Below, piece by piece: positions 34,538 through 41,760 of a stretch of DNA of 64,000 nt. The stretch lies in contig NZ_LMNG01000034.1 in assembly GCF_001423295.1 (NCBI RefSeq), positions 243,291 through 307,290 of the forward strand, written 5' to 3'. Numbering within the stretch: the stretch's first letter is position 1; every line of letters starts with the position of its first letter. Below the pieces are notes generated by a model. That model was not told where the DNA came from and ran no database searches. It worked only from the letters and a program-made list of their open reading frames with translations. This stretch comes from Methylobacterium sp. Leaf112 (GTDB taxonomy: Bacteria > Pseudomonadota > Alphaproteobacteria > Rhizobiales > Beijerinckiaceae). A program made the position numbers and the translations under genes.

Positions 34538-35650
34538 ATGTCCCTCCTCGACGACCTCGCCGGCGCCGGTCCGGCGATGAGACCGCGCGCCGTCATCCTG
34601 CGGCTCGGCGCCATCGCGGCTCTGGTCGCCGGCACCGCCGGGGCCTTCGCGTATGCCGGCGGCTGGCTCTCGCCGCATGACCTGACCCCGGCGCGGATCC
34701 TCGACCGCTTCGAGCGGGTCAACGGACCGCATCCGGGGTTCCGGCGTAACCACGCCAAGGGGCTCTGCCTCGCCGGCCGCTTCGAGAGCAGCGGCCGGGG
34801 CGAGCGCCTGTCGAAGGCGTCGCTGTTCGCCCCGGGCCAGATCACCCCGGTCACCGGGCGCATCGCCCTCGCGGGCGGGCGGCCCTACGCCGCCGATGCG
34901 GCCACCACGGTGCGCAGCCTCGCGCTCCGCTTCCACCTCCCAGACGGCGAGGAATGGCGCACCGGCAACAACGACATCCCGGTCTTCCCGGTGCGGACCC
35001 CGGAGGCGTTCTACGCCCAGCTCCTCGCCGCCAAACCCGATCCGGCCACGGGCAAGCCCGATCCCGAGGCGCTCGCAGCCTTCTTCGCCGCGAACCCCGA
35101 CAGCGTGAAGGCGGCGGCCCTGATCAAGGCGCGGACCCTCACCGCCGGGTTCGCCGACGACACCTTCCGGGGCCTGAACGCGTTCCGGTTCGTCGCCAGG
35201 GACGGCAGGCAGACGCCGGTGCGCTGGGCGTTCGTGCCGGAGCACGCCGCAACGGCGGAGAGCCCGGCCCAGGGGGGCCGCGCGGACGAGAACTTTCTGT
35301 TCGACGGTTTCGCGTCCGCGGTCCGTCGCGCGCCCGTGCGCTGGCACCTCGTCGTCACGCTCGGCGAGCCTGGCGACCCCACGGCGGATGCGACGCGGGC
35401 CTGGCCATCCGAGAGACCGAGCCTCGATGCCGGGACGGTGATCGTTTCGGAGACGGAGGCCGAGGCGGACGGCAATTGCCGCGACGTCAATTTCGATCCC
35501 CTGGTTCTGCCCGCCGGCATCGAAGGCGGGGACGACCCGCTGCTCGGCGCCCGCTCGGCGGCGTACGCGCAGTCCTTCACGCGCCGCGCCGGTGAACCGA
35601 AGTCGCCGAGCGCCGTCCACGATGCCCCCGTTGCAGGAGCCGGATTATGA
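34538..35650 (+). CDS. Membrane-anchored catalase-related peroxidase (SrpA-like)
   Basis: The protein has 370 residues. An N-terminal hydrophobic segment (about 21-40) should hold the heme domain in the periplasm. The catalase core is present in short form: distal His H72 in RRNHAKGLC, Asn N214 in RGLNAFRF, and the proximal heme ligand Y343 in GARSAAYAQSFTRR with R339 close by. Small catalase-fold peroxidases of this kind reduce organic or hydrogen peroxide with an electron donor rather than disproportionating H2O2. It overlaps the cytochrome b561 gene by ATGA, a likely electron donor. A paralogue at 59823-60824 lacks the distal His. Confidence 0.9.
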   Translation: MSLLDDLAGAGPAMRPRAVILRLGAIAALVAGTAGAFAYAGGWLSPHDLTPARILDRFERVNGPHPGFRRNHAKGLCLAGRFESSGRGERLSKASLFAPGQITPVTGRIALAGGRPYAADAATTVRSLALRFHLPDGEEWRTGNNDIPVFPVRTPEAFYAQLLAAKPDPATGKPDPEALAAFFAANPDSVKAAALIKARTLTAGFADDTFRGLNAFRFVARDGRQTPVRWAFVPEHAATAESPAQGGRADENFLFDGFASAVRRAPVRWHLVVTLGEPGDPTADATRAWPSERPSLDAGTVIVSETEAEADGNCRDVNFDPLVLPAGIEGGDDPLLGARSAAYAQSFTRRAGEPKSPSAVHDAPVAGAGL

Positions 35651-36192
35651 GCAACACCACGCACTTCAACCGGCCGGCCCGGCTGCTGCACTGGACCATG
35701 GCCGGCATGATCCTGGCCATGCTGTTCATCGGCGTGGCGATGGTGACCTCCCTCGCGCACTATGACGCGCTCGTGGCGCTGCACCGCCCCCTCGGCATCG
35801 GCATCCTGATCCTCGCGGTGCTGCGCCTCGTCAACCGCTGGCGCCATCCGCCGCCGGCATTGCCGCCAGACCTTCCGGGCTGGCAGCGGCAGGCGGCACA
35901 CGCCTCGCACCGCCTGCTCTACGGCCTGATGCTCGGGCTGCCGCTGATCGGCTGGGCGATGCTGTCGGCGGCCGGCTATCCCATCGGGCTCGGCGGCTCG
36001 GTGGTGCTCCCGCCGATCCTGCCGCGCGATCCCGCGATCTATGCCTGGCTGCGTCCGGTCCACTCGGTGCTGGCCTACGCCCTGTTCGGCCTCATCCTCG
36101 CTCATCTCGGCGCCGCCCTGATGCATGGGCTGATCCGCCGGGATGGCGTCTTCTCCAGCATGGCCCTGCGCGCGACGGCGCCGCGCTCTTGA
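35647..36192 (+). CDS. Cytochrome b561 family protein
   Basis: The protein has 181 residues and four membrane helices. Heme-ligand histidines are expected in RPARLLHWTMAG and VALHRPLGIGI (helices 1 and 2) and in AAHASHRLLYG and RPVHSVLAYALFGLILAHLGAALMHG (helices 3 and 4). It transfers electrons from the quinol pool to a periplasmic partner. The ATGA overlap with the catalase-like gene suggests it feeds that peroxidase. Last gene of the sigma operon; the following monooxygenase starts 30 nt downstream and may also be read through. Confidence 0.9.
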   Translation: MSNTTHFNRPARLLHWTMAGMILAMLFIGVAMVTSLAHYDALVALHRPLGIGILILAVLRLVNRWRHPPPALPPDLPGWQRQAAHASHRLLYGLMLGLPLIGWAMLSAAGYPIGLGGSVVLPPILPRDPAIYAWLRPVHSVLAYALFGLILAHLGAALMHGLIRRDGVFSSMALRATAPRS

Positions 36193-36221
36193 CGACGATC
36201 CGGGCAACGAGGCGAGACGGC

Positions 36222-37355
36222 ATGGACGACAGCGCAACACGCCGGGTGCTCATCGCCGGGGGCGGCATCGCCGGCCTTGCCATGCGGCGAGCGCTGCAGC
36301 GACGCGGCCTTCCCTCGCTGACCCTGGAGCGACGACGGACGCCGGCCGATGCGGGCCTCGCCATCAATCTGCCGGGAAACGCGGTCCAAGCCCTGCGGCA
36401 GCTCGGCCTGAGCGACGCCCTGCGCAGGGTCGGCTCGCCCGTCCGCCGGCGCGAATACCGCACCGGGAGCGGGCGCCTCCTCTTCGCCATCGACGAGACG
36501 GCGTTCTGGGGGGAAGAGGCATGCCCGCATTGCCTGCGTCGCGCCGACCTGCTGCGCCTCCTGACCCGCGACCTTCCCCCGGCCGATCTCCGGCACGGAT
36601 CCGGGATTCACACCGTCCGGCAGGTGCCGAAGGGCGTCGCGATCGAGACCCGGGAGGGGATGGTCGAGACCGGCGGATTCCTCGTCGGCGCCGACGGCGT
36701 CCACTCGCGGGTTCGACGCGAGACGTTCGGTGATTCCGTGCTCGGCGCGGCGATGTTGGCCCCGGCGAGCTGGCGCTTCATGGCACCGAACCCAGGCCTC
36801 GACGCCTGGACGCTGTGGGCGGGATCGGACGGATTGTTCCTGCTCATCCCCGTCGACCACGGTGAGGTCTACGGGTGGGTCTCGTTGGGCGCGGCCGCCG
36901 GACGGGGGCGGGATCTGGCCGCCTTCCGGACGGCCTTCGCGTCGTTCCCGCGCCTCGTCCGCGACACCCTCGCGTTGGTTTCGTCCGAGCCGGGCGCGCT
37001 CCATCACTCGCCCCTCGAAGAGGTCCGCATTCCGACCTGGACCCGGGACCGGGTGGTGCTGGTCGGGGATGCCGCGCACGCGACGGCGCCGGTCTGGGCC
37101 CAGGGCGCCGCCATGGCTCTCGAGGATGCCCTCGTGCTGAGCTCACTGCTCGCCGGGAGGGCGGACTGGGGCACGGTCGGTCCGGACTACGAAGCCCTGC
37201 GCCGGCCCCGCGTGGCTCATGTCCAGGCCATGACCGATCGCCTGTCCCGCACCGCACGGATGCCGAATTGGGCCAGAAGCCTCTTGCTCCCCGTGATCGG
37301 GCCGCGCAGCTACCGCGCCACTTACGCTCCCCTGCGCACACCGGTCCCGGCCTGA
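36222..37355 (+). CDS. FAD-dependent monooxygenase (UbiH/PHBH type)
   Basis: The protein has 377 residues. It has the N-terminal dinucleotide-binding motif GGGIAGLAMRRAL, the DG-type motif LVGADGVHSRVRR and the GD motif VVLVGDAAHATAPVWAQGAAMALEDAL, the three fingerprints of group A flavoprotein monooxygenases. The usual Glu/Arg end of strand 2 is LTLERRRTP. Substrate unknown: aromatic compounds or quinone precursors are typical. The ATG at 36222 was preferred over a TTG at 36189 overlapping the cytochrome stop. Probably cytoplasmic; its location behind the sigma operon is suggestive only. Confidence 0.88.
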   Translation: MDDSATRRVLIAGGGIAGLAMRRALQRRGLPSLTLERRRTPADAGLAINLPGNAVQALRQLGLSDALRRVGSPVRRREYRTGSGRLLFAIDETAFWGEEACPHCLRRADLLRLLTRDLPPADLRHGSGIHTVRQVPKGVAIETREGMVETGGFLVGADGVHSRVRRETFGDSVLGAAMLAPASWRFMAPNPGLDAWTLWAGSDGLFLLIPVDHGEVYGWVSLGAAAGRGRDLAAFRTAFASFPRLVRDTLALVSSEPGALHHSPLEEVRIPTWTRDRVVLVGDAAHATAPVWAQGAAMALEDALVLSSLLAGRADWGTVGPDYEALRRPRVAHVQAMTDRLSRTARMPNWARSLLLPVIGPRSYRATYAPLRTPVPA

Positions 37356-37680
37356 GCACCGGGCCACGGCGATCCCGTGCATTCCCGACGGTCCCGGACG
37401 GGGCCGGACACGGAACCAGGATACTTCCCCGACGACGACAGCCGGATCCGTCCCTCGACGTCCGGCCGCGTCCTCGAATGTCGCGAGGCGGCTCCGACGG
37501 TGGATCGGCGCGCCGGATGTCGCTCCTCTCGATCATGCGGGCGACGTCTTTCGGGCGACGTCTTGGGGTGCCACGTCTTGGGGTGCCACGTCTTGGGGGG
37601 CGACGTCTTGGGGGGCGACGCTGGTTGCGTCGGACTCGGGGGCCGGCGATACCATGGGGCGGTGACCGAGGATCGAACCG
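37356..37680. other. Intergenic stretch carrying a 15-nt tandem repeat
   Basis: About 325 bp between the monooxygenase and an MFS gene. It contains a minisatellite at 37541-37624 (see the separate repeat entry). The rest has no open frame with protein-like composition and no clear promoter. The minus-strand frame through the repeat would give repeated PQDVA but has no resemblance to a protein. Confidence 0.6.
37555..37614. repeat. 15-nt tandem repeat, four copies
   Basis: Units GCGACGTCTTGGGGT, GCCACGTCTTGGGGT, GCCACGTCTTGGGGG and GCGACGTCTTGGGGG run head to tail from 37555 to 37614. A diverged copy lies at 37541-37554 and a partial one at 37615-37624. The period is exact, with one or two base differences per copy. 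Confidence 0.95.
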
Positions 37681-38973
37681 ATGCGCCGATGGCCACCGAG
37701 CCTCACGTCGTTGGGCTGGCGGTTGAGCCTCTTCACGCTCCTCTACCTCTACCAAGGCGTCGTCGCGGGCTTCGCGCTGATGGCCCTGGTCAACCACTTC
37801 GCCACGGCCGGTGCCTCCACGGCGGAGGTCGGCCGGCACCTTGCGATCGTCGGCCTGCCCTGGGTGCTGCAGCCGCTGCTCTGGGGGCCGGTGATCGATC
37901 GCGCGACCCCCGCCCGGATGGGGCCTCGCCGCTTCTGGCTCGTCCTGTCTCTGGCCTGCGCGCAGGTGGCTCTCGCGGGCCTTCTCCTGCTCGGCGCGGC
38001 CCCGAGCTTGACGGCCGTCAGCGCCGTGCTGTTCCTCCACAGCCTCGCGGCCTCCCTCGCCGATACGGCAACGGACCGCATGATCGCCGGCAGCGTACCG
38101 ACCGGCGAACTGGGACGCACCAGCGCCGCGACGCGGGCGGGCTTCGTCACCGGCGGTGCGGCGGGGGCTGCGATCTTCGCCTGGCTGCTCGCCGCGAACG
38201 GCTTGCCCGCAGCGGCCGGCATGCTCCTCGCCCTGACGACTCCGCTCGCCCTGGTGTCCGTTCTCGTGCGCGAGGCGCCGACCGACCGGCTTCTCTCCCT
38301 TCGCCGCGGACCCCCATCGCGGGCGCCGGACCGGGGTCGGGCGTCCGAGGCGGTCGCCTTCGCGCGTCGGCTCCTGACTGCGTTCCGGACGCGCGACGCG
38401 GCGACCCTCCTGGCGATGTGCTTCGCGATCGATCTCGGTCTCGCGGTGTTCCAGGTGCCCTTCGCCGTCGCGCTCGTGCAGGTCCACGGCTGGAACGCGG
38501 TCGATCTCTCGCGCCTTCAGGCGGGACTGGCTCTCCTCGGCGGGACCCTCGGCGCGGCGGGCCTCGGCACCGCCGTCGACCGCTTCGGGCCGCACCGTGC
38601 CCTCCGTGCCCTCCTCGTCGCCTGCGCGGGAGCGTTCGGGATCGCTGGATTGCTGATCGTGGCCGGATTGGAGGCTGCGGCGGGTCCGGTCATCCTCGGG
38701 CTGGCGAGCGTGGTGCCGGCCCTGCTCTACGTCGCCCTGCTGCCGACCGTCCTGCTGGCGAGCCGCACCGGACAGGCGTCGGCGACGCAGTTCCAGGTCT
38801 ACATGGCGGCCCTGAACTTCGGCGACGTCGTCGGGTCGGCGCTGGCCGGCGCGCTCGCCGCGGTGACGGCCCCGACGATCGTCGCCCTCGGCGTCGCGGT
38901 CGTGTTCCTGATCTGCGCACGCGTCGCCCCAACCTTCGGCCGGGGGCGGTTCCATCAGGCCGGCGCCGCGTAG
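37681..38973 (+). CDS. MFS transporter (AmpG-like)
   Basis: The protein has 430 residues and about 12 hydrophobic segments. The opening LSLFTLLYLYQGVVAGFALMAL and the VGLPWVLQPLLWGPVIDR motif, where MFS motif A occurs, resemble AmpG/acetyl-CoA-transporter relatives. FLHSLAASLADTATDRMIAGSVP and TQFQVYMAALNFGDVVGSALAG further fit that branch. AmpG carries muropeptides; here the substrate cannot be fixed. The ATG at 37681 gives a short cytoplasmic start. No neighbouring peptidoglycan gene. Confidence 0.85.
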   Translation: MRRWPPSLTSLGWRLSLFTLLYLYQGVVAGFALMALVNHFATAGASTAEVGRHLAIVGLPWVLQPLLWGPVIDRATPARMGPRRFWLVLSLACAQVALAGLLLLGAAPSLTAVSAVLFLHSLAASLADTATDRMIAGSVPTGELGRTSAATRAGFVTGGAAGAAIFAWLLAANGLPAAAGMLLALTTPLALVSVLVREAPTDRLLSLRRGPPSRAPDRGRASEAVAFARRLLTAFRTRDAATLLAMCFAIDLGLAVFQVPFAVALVQVHGWNAVDLSRLQAGLALLGGTLGAAGLGTAVDRFGPHRALRALLVACAGAFGIAGLLIVAGLEAAAGPVILGLASVVPALLYVALLPTVLLASRTGQASATQFQVYMAALNFGDVVGSALAGALAAVTAPTIVALGVAVVFLICARVAPTFGRGRFHQAGAA

Positions 38974-39029
38974 ATGGGTCCCGCCGAGGCGTGCCGCGAT
39001 GTCGCCGCATGATCGCTCGACCGAGCGTC

Positions 39030-39473
39030 CTAGAACATCGCCACGATGGCGACGCCCACGACCATGATCAGAGCCCCGAGGACGCGCCATAGGCTCGCCG
39101 GATGAACCTCGAAGCCGACCCAGCCGTAATGGTCGAGCACCAGCGAGGCGACGACGCCCACGGTGACGATGATGCCGAGGAACGAGGCGGCCCCGATGGC
39201 CGGGGATGCGTAGAGCTGGGCCAGGATCAGGAGGACGCTGAGGCAGCCGCCCAACCATCCCCACCACGGGACCTGGGCGAGTTGCTGCCCGGACGGAATT
39301 TCCAGTTTGCCGAGGGCAAGGCCGCCCACGAGCATCGTCCCCGTGCTCACGAAGAGGATGATGAGCGCGGCCGTGACCGGCATGGCCAGCGACTTCGAGA
39401 GAGTTGCGTTCTGGCCGGGTTGGATCGCATTCGCGAGACCGGCGAGGACCGTCAGACCATAGAGATACCACAT
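39030..39473 (-). CDS. DMT family transporter (DUF606/YdcZ-like)
   Basis: The protein has 147 residues and five hydrophobic segments, the half-size EamA-like form: [26 protein letters not shown] at the start, then [31 protein letters not shown] and [13 protein letters not shown]. Families of this size probably dimerise. Substrate unknown. It is convergent with the MFS gene (56 bp between stops) and stands alone. Confidence 0.88.
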   Translation of the reverse strand: MWYLYGLTVLAGLANAIQPGQNATLSKSLAMPVTAALIILFVSTGTMLVGGLALGKLEIPSGQQLAQVPWWGWLGGCLSVLLILAQLYASPAIGAASFLGIIVTVGVVASLVLDHYGWVGFEVHPASLWRVLGALIMVVGVAIVAMF

Positions 39474-40043
39474 GCTGTGACAGCGCCTCGGCAGGCCGCC
39501 AAGTTTCCCCGTTTTCGCTCCATGCGGCGTTTTGTAAGACCCGTTTGCGCGATCGGGGGGGCGTCCAGGGGCGCTCGAAACGAGCCGCTCCTCCGAGCGG
39601 GCGCGCCCGCGGCGGTGGCGGGGCCGGCACTACGGCGACCGGTTCACGCTCGATCACGGCACCGGCGCGGGCGCGTCCGTCCGTGTGCCGCCGACCGGGA
39701 CGCACGCGATGGTGCGACGGCGAGGAACATCGACGGGCGGCGCGTGGAGACCATCCCCGATTGCCGTCGCGTCCGGGTCCCGCGCCGGCTCGGTGGCGAT
39801 GGCGTGGAAAGCACCTCCGATCCGCCCGGTGCGCCGACGGGACAGCCTCGGCGGTCGCGATCCGCCGAGACTGTCCCGGCATGCGGCGGGGAGGGGCGGT
39901 CGGACCATGCCGAGCCGACGCCGAACACCGCTCCGCTGTGCCGTTGTGGTCCATTGCCCTTAGGTTCGTCTCGGACGGCCACGCACGACCGCTTCCACCG
40001 GCCGTTGCCCGGCATGGGCCGGCCTACCCGATCGGGGGACAGC
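39474..40043. other. 570-bp stretch without a supported gene
   Basis: Frames on both strands are open in parts but are Arg/Pro-rich. One short piece (39637-39714, plus strand) translates as [21 protein letters not shown], vaguely like the C-terminal end of a histidine-kinase ATPase domain; there is no continuing homology, so a decayed remnant is possible but weakly supported. The right end should hold the promoter of the NTF2-like gene, but no motif was pinned down. Confidence 0.4.
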
Positions 40044-40427
40044 ATGACGGACCTTTCGCGAAACAAGGCCACGGTGATCGCCTTCTACGAGCTGATGTTC
40101 AACGAAGGCCGGCCGCGCGAGGCCATCGCGCGCTATGCCGGCGACGTGTACATCCAGCACAACCCGCACGTGGCCACCGGCAAGGACGGCTTCATCGCGT
40201 ATTTCGCGCGCATGGCGCGGGCGTGGCCGGGCAAGCGGGTCACGGTGAAGCGCGCTCTCGCGGAGGGCGATTTCGTCGTGCTGCATTGCCTCCAGCACTG
40301 GCCGGGCGACCACGATTACGCCGCCATGGACATCTTCCGCCTCGATGCCTCCGGCCGCATCGTCGAACACTGGGACGTGCTCCAGATCCTGCCCGAAACG
40401 TCGGCGCACGAGAACGGGATGTTCTGA
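40044..40427 (+). CDS. NTF2-like (SnoaL-type) protein
   Basis: The protein has 127 residues. [39 protein letters not shown] is characteristic of the SnoaL-like subgroup common in proteobacteria, and it ends with [19 protein letters not shown], a very typical C terminus (strand plus EHWDV). The His/Asp residues QHNPH and DHDY may form the pocket. Function unknown; related proteins are ester- or lactone-acting or simply ligand-binding. ATG at 40044; an upstream extension has no similarity. Confidence 0.85.
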   Translation: MTDLSRNKATVIAFYELMFNEGRPREAIARYAGDVYIQHNPHVATGKDGFIAYFARMARAWPGKRVTVKRALAEGDFVVLHCLQHWPGDHDYAAMDIFRLDASGRIVEHWDVLQILPETSAHENGMF

Positions 40428-40428
40428 C

Positions 40429-40460
40429 GAACGACCCGCCCGAAGAACGACCCGCCCGAA
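40429..40460. repeat. 16-nt direct repeat, two exact copies
   Basis: GAACGACCCGCCCGAA occurs at 40429-40444 and 40445-40460, starting one base after the stop codon of the NTF2-like gene. The copies are identical. Confidence 0.9.
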
Positions 40461-40926
40461 GTACGGCGCGGTCTGGGCGGGCCGCCGTGCCGGCTCCCGT
40501 GCCGGTCGGGGAAGTTCCCGCGCCGCCGCTGAATTTTTTGTTGCCGATCCGTCTCATGGCGGCGCGCGTACGACAGTGATGGCGAAACATTCCGCGTTGT
40601 CGTGACGGTCCGATCCCTTCGAGGCTCTCGATTCCTCAAGTCGAACTTTTTCGGCCAGATGTTTTCGGTAGATAAGATCCATATTTACAATTCTCGTCGC
40701 GCCGACTGAAGAAATGGCGCCGACGCATATTTTGTTTACCTGATGAACCCAAGAATGAGCCGAACGTCCTCCGGGGCAAAGCCAGGATAACGGCCGTGGG
40801 ATTTCGGCGCGACGCTCCCGAGGGCGCCGTCGCGACGGGCCGCCCCGCGATCCTCGGTCGAGGGCGATGCGTGGGGGCACGGGGCATCCTGTCGGCCGCC
40901 ACGATCGATTGGGTTGAGGATCTACG
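40461..40926. promoter_or_regulatory. AT-rich upstream region of the molybdenum hydroxylase operon
   Basis: About 466 bp with no gene. Between 40640 and 40755 the base composition shifts to AT-rich (for example ATCCATATTTACAATTC and CATATTTTGTTTACC), unlike the surroundings, which marks a likely promoter and regulator-binding zone for the operon starting at 40927. No operator could be assigned. The operon's first ATG is preceded by GAGGATCTACG. Confidence 0.45.
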
Positions 40927-41760
40927 ATGAACATTTCGACCGTCGTCGAAGTCAAGCGGCCGACTTCGTTGAACGAACTCTCGGGCTGGCAAGACGGGTC
41001 TTCCTGGCAAGAGGGGGCTTCCTGGCTGGCCGGCGGAACCTGGCTGTTCGCCGAGCCGCAGACTGCCGTCGACACGCTCATCGATCTCGAGAGCCTGGGC
41101 TGGGCGCCGCTGACCGCGACGGAATCCGGCCTCGAGATCGCCGCGACCTGCCGGATCGTCGACCTGCACGGGTTCGAGGGTCCGCCGGCCTGGCGCGCGG
41201 TGCCGCTGTTCCGGCAGTGCATCGACTCGTTCCTGATGTCGTTCAAGATCTGGAACGCCGCCACCATCGGGGGCAACGTCTGCATGTCGCTGCCCGCCGG
41301 CGCGATGATCTCGCTGACCGCCGCCCTCGAAGGGGTCTGCACCCTGTGGCCGCGCGACGGCACGCCCCGCACGGTCACGGTGGCCGAGTTCGTGACCGGC
41401 AACCACGCGAACGTGCTCGCCAAGGGCGAACTGCTGCGCAGCATCCACCTGCCCGCCGCGGCGCTCGCGAAGCGCACGGCCATGCGCCAGGTCTCGCTCA
41501 CCCGCTACGGGCGCTCGGCCGCCCTGATCATCGCCACCGTGGGCGACGACGGCGCCGACTTCCTCCTCACCATCACGGCGGCGACGCCGCGGCCGGTGCA
41601 GCTGCGCTTCGCCACCCTGCCCTCCGCCGACGACCTGCGCCGCGCCATCGACGCGCGCCTGGCGCCGGACGCCTACTTCCCCGACGTGCACGGATCGGCG
41701 CCCTACAAGCGTCACGTCACGCAGTACCTGGCCGAACAGATCCGTACGGAGCTCGCGTGA
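40927..41760 (+). CDS. FAD-binding subunit of a molybdenum hydroxylase (xanthine dehydrogenase family)
   Basis: The protein has 277 residues. The FAD domain has WLAGGTWLFAEPQ (first FAD motif), WNAATIGGNVCMSLPAGAMI (second motif) and RSIHLPAAAL. The CO-dehydrogenase-like C-terminal domain follows. It accepts electrons from the [2Fe-2S] centres of the partner subunit. Just before the first FAD motif are two near-identical 18-nt units giving WQDGSSWQEGASW, an odd tandem duplication. The stop overlaps the next gene as GTGA. Substrate of the complex is unknown. Confidence 0.88.
   Translation: MNISTVVEVKRPTSLNELSGWQDGSSWQEGASWLAGGTWLFAEPQTAVDTLIDLESLGWAPLTATESGLEIAATCRIVDLHGFEGPPAWRAVPLFRQCIDSFLMSFKIWNAATIGGNVCMSLPAGAMISLTAALEGVCTLWPRDGTPRTVTVAEFVTGNHANVLAKGELLRSIHLPAAALAKRTAMRQVSLTRYGRSAALIIATVGDDGADFLLTITAATPRPVQLRFATLPSADDLRRAIDARLAPDAYFPDVHGSAPYKRHVTQYLAEQIRTELA
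40986..41021. repeat. 18-nt in-frame duplication in the FAD subunit gene
   Basis: CTGGCAAGACGGGTCTTC (40986-41003) is followed by CTGGCAAGAGGGGGCTTC (41004-41021), then a third start CTGGCTGG. It adds a repeated W-Q-[DE]-G-[SA]-S hexapeptide just upstream of the LAGGT FAD motif. Confidence 0.8.

Noticed and set aside
37541-37624. Repeat considered as a CRISPR array
   Set aside because: Units are contiguous without unique spacers and no cas gene is present, so it is a minisatellite.
36844-39954. A minus-strand open frame of about 1000 codons opposite the monooxygenase and MFS genes
   Set aside because: Antisense shadow covering several genes and intergenic DNA, with no protein-like segment.
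40690-40760. Sigma-54 type -24/-12 promoter before the molybdenum hydroxylase operon
   Set aside because: The GG and GC elements are not at the required 10-bp distance.
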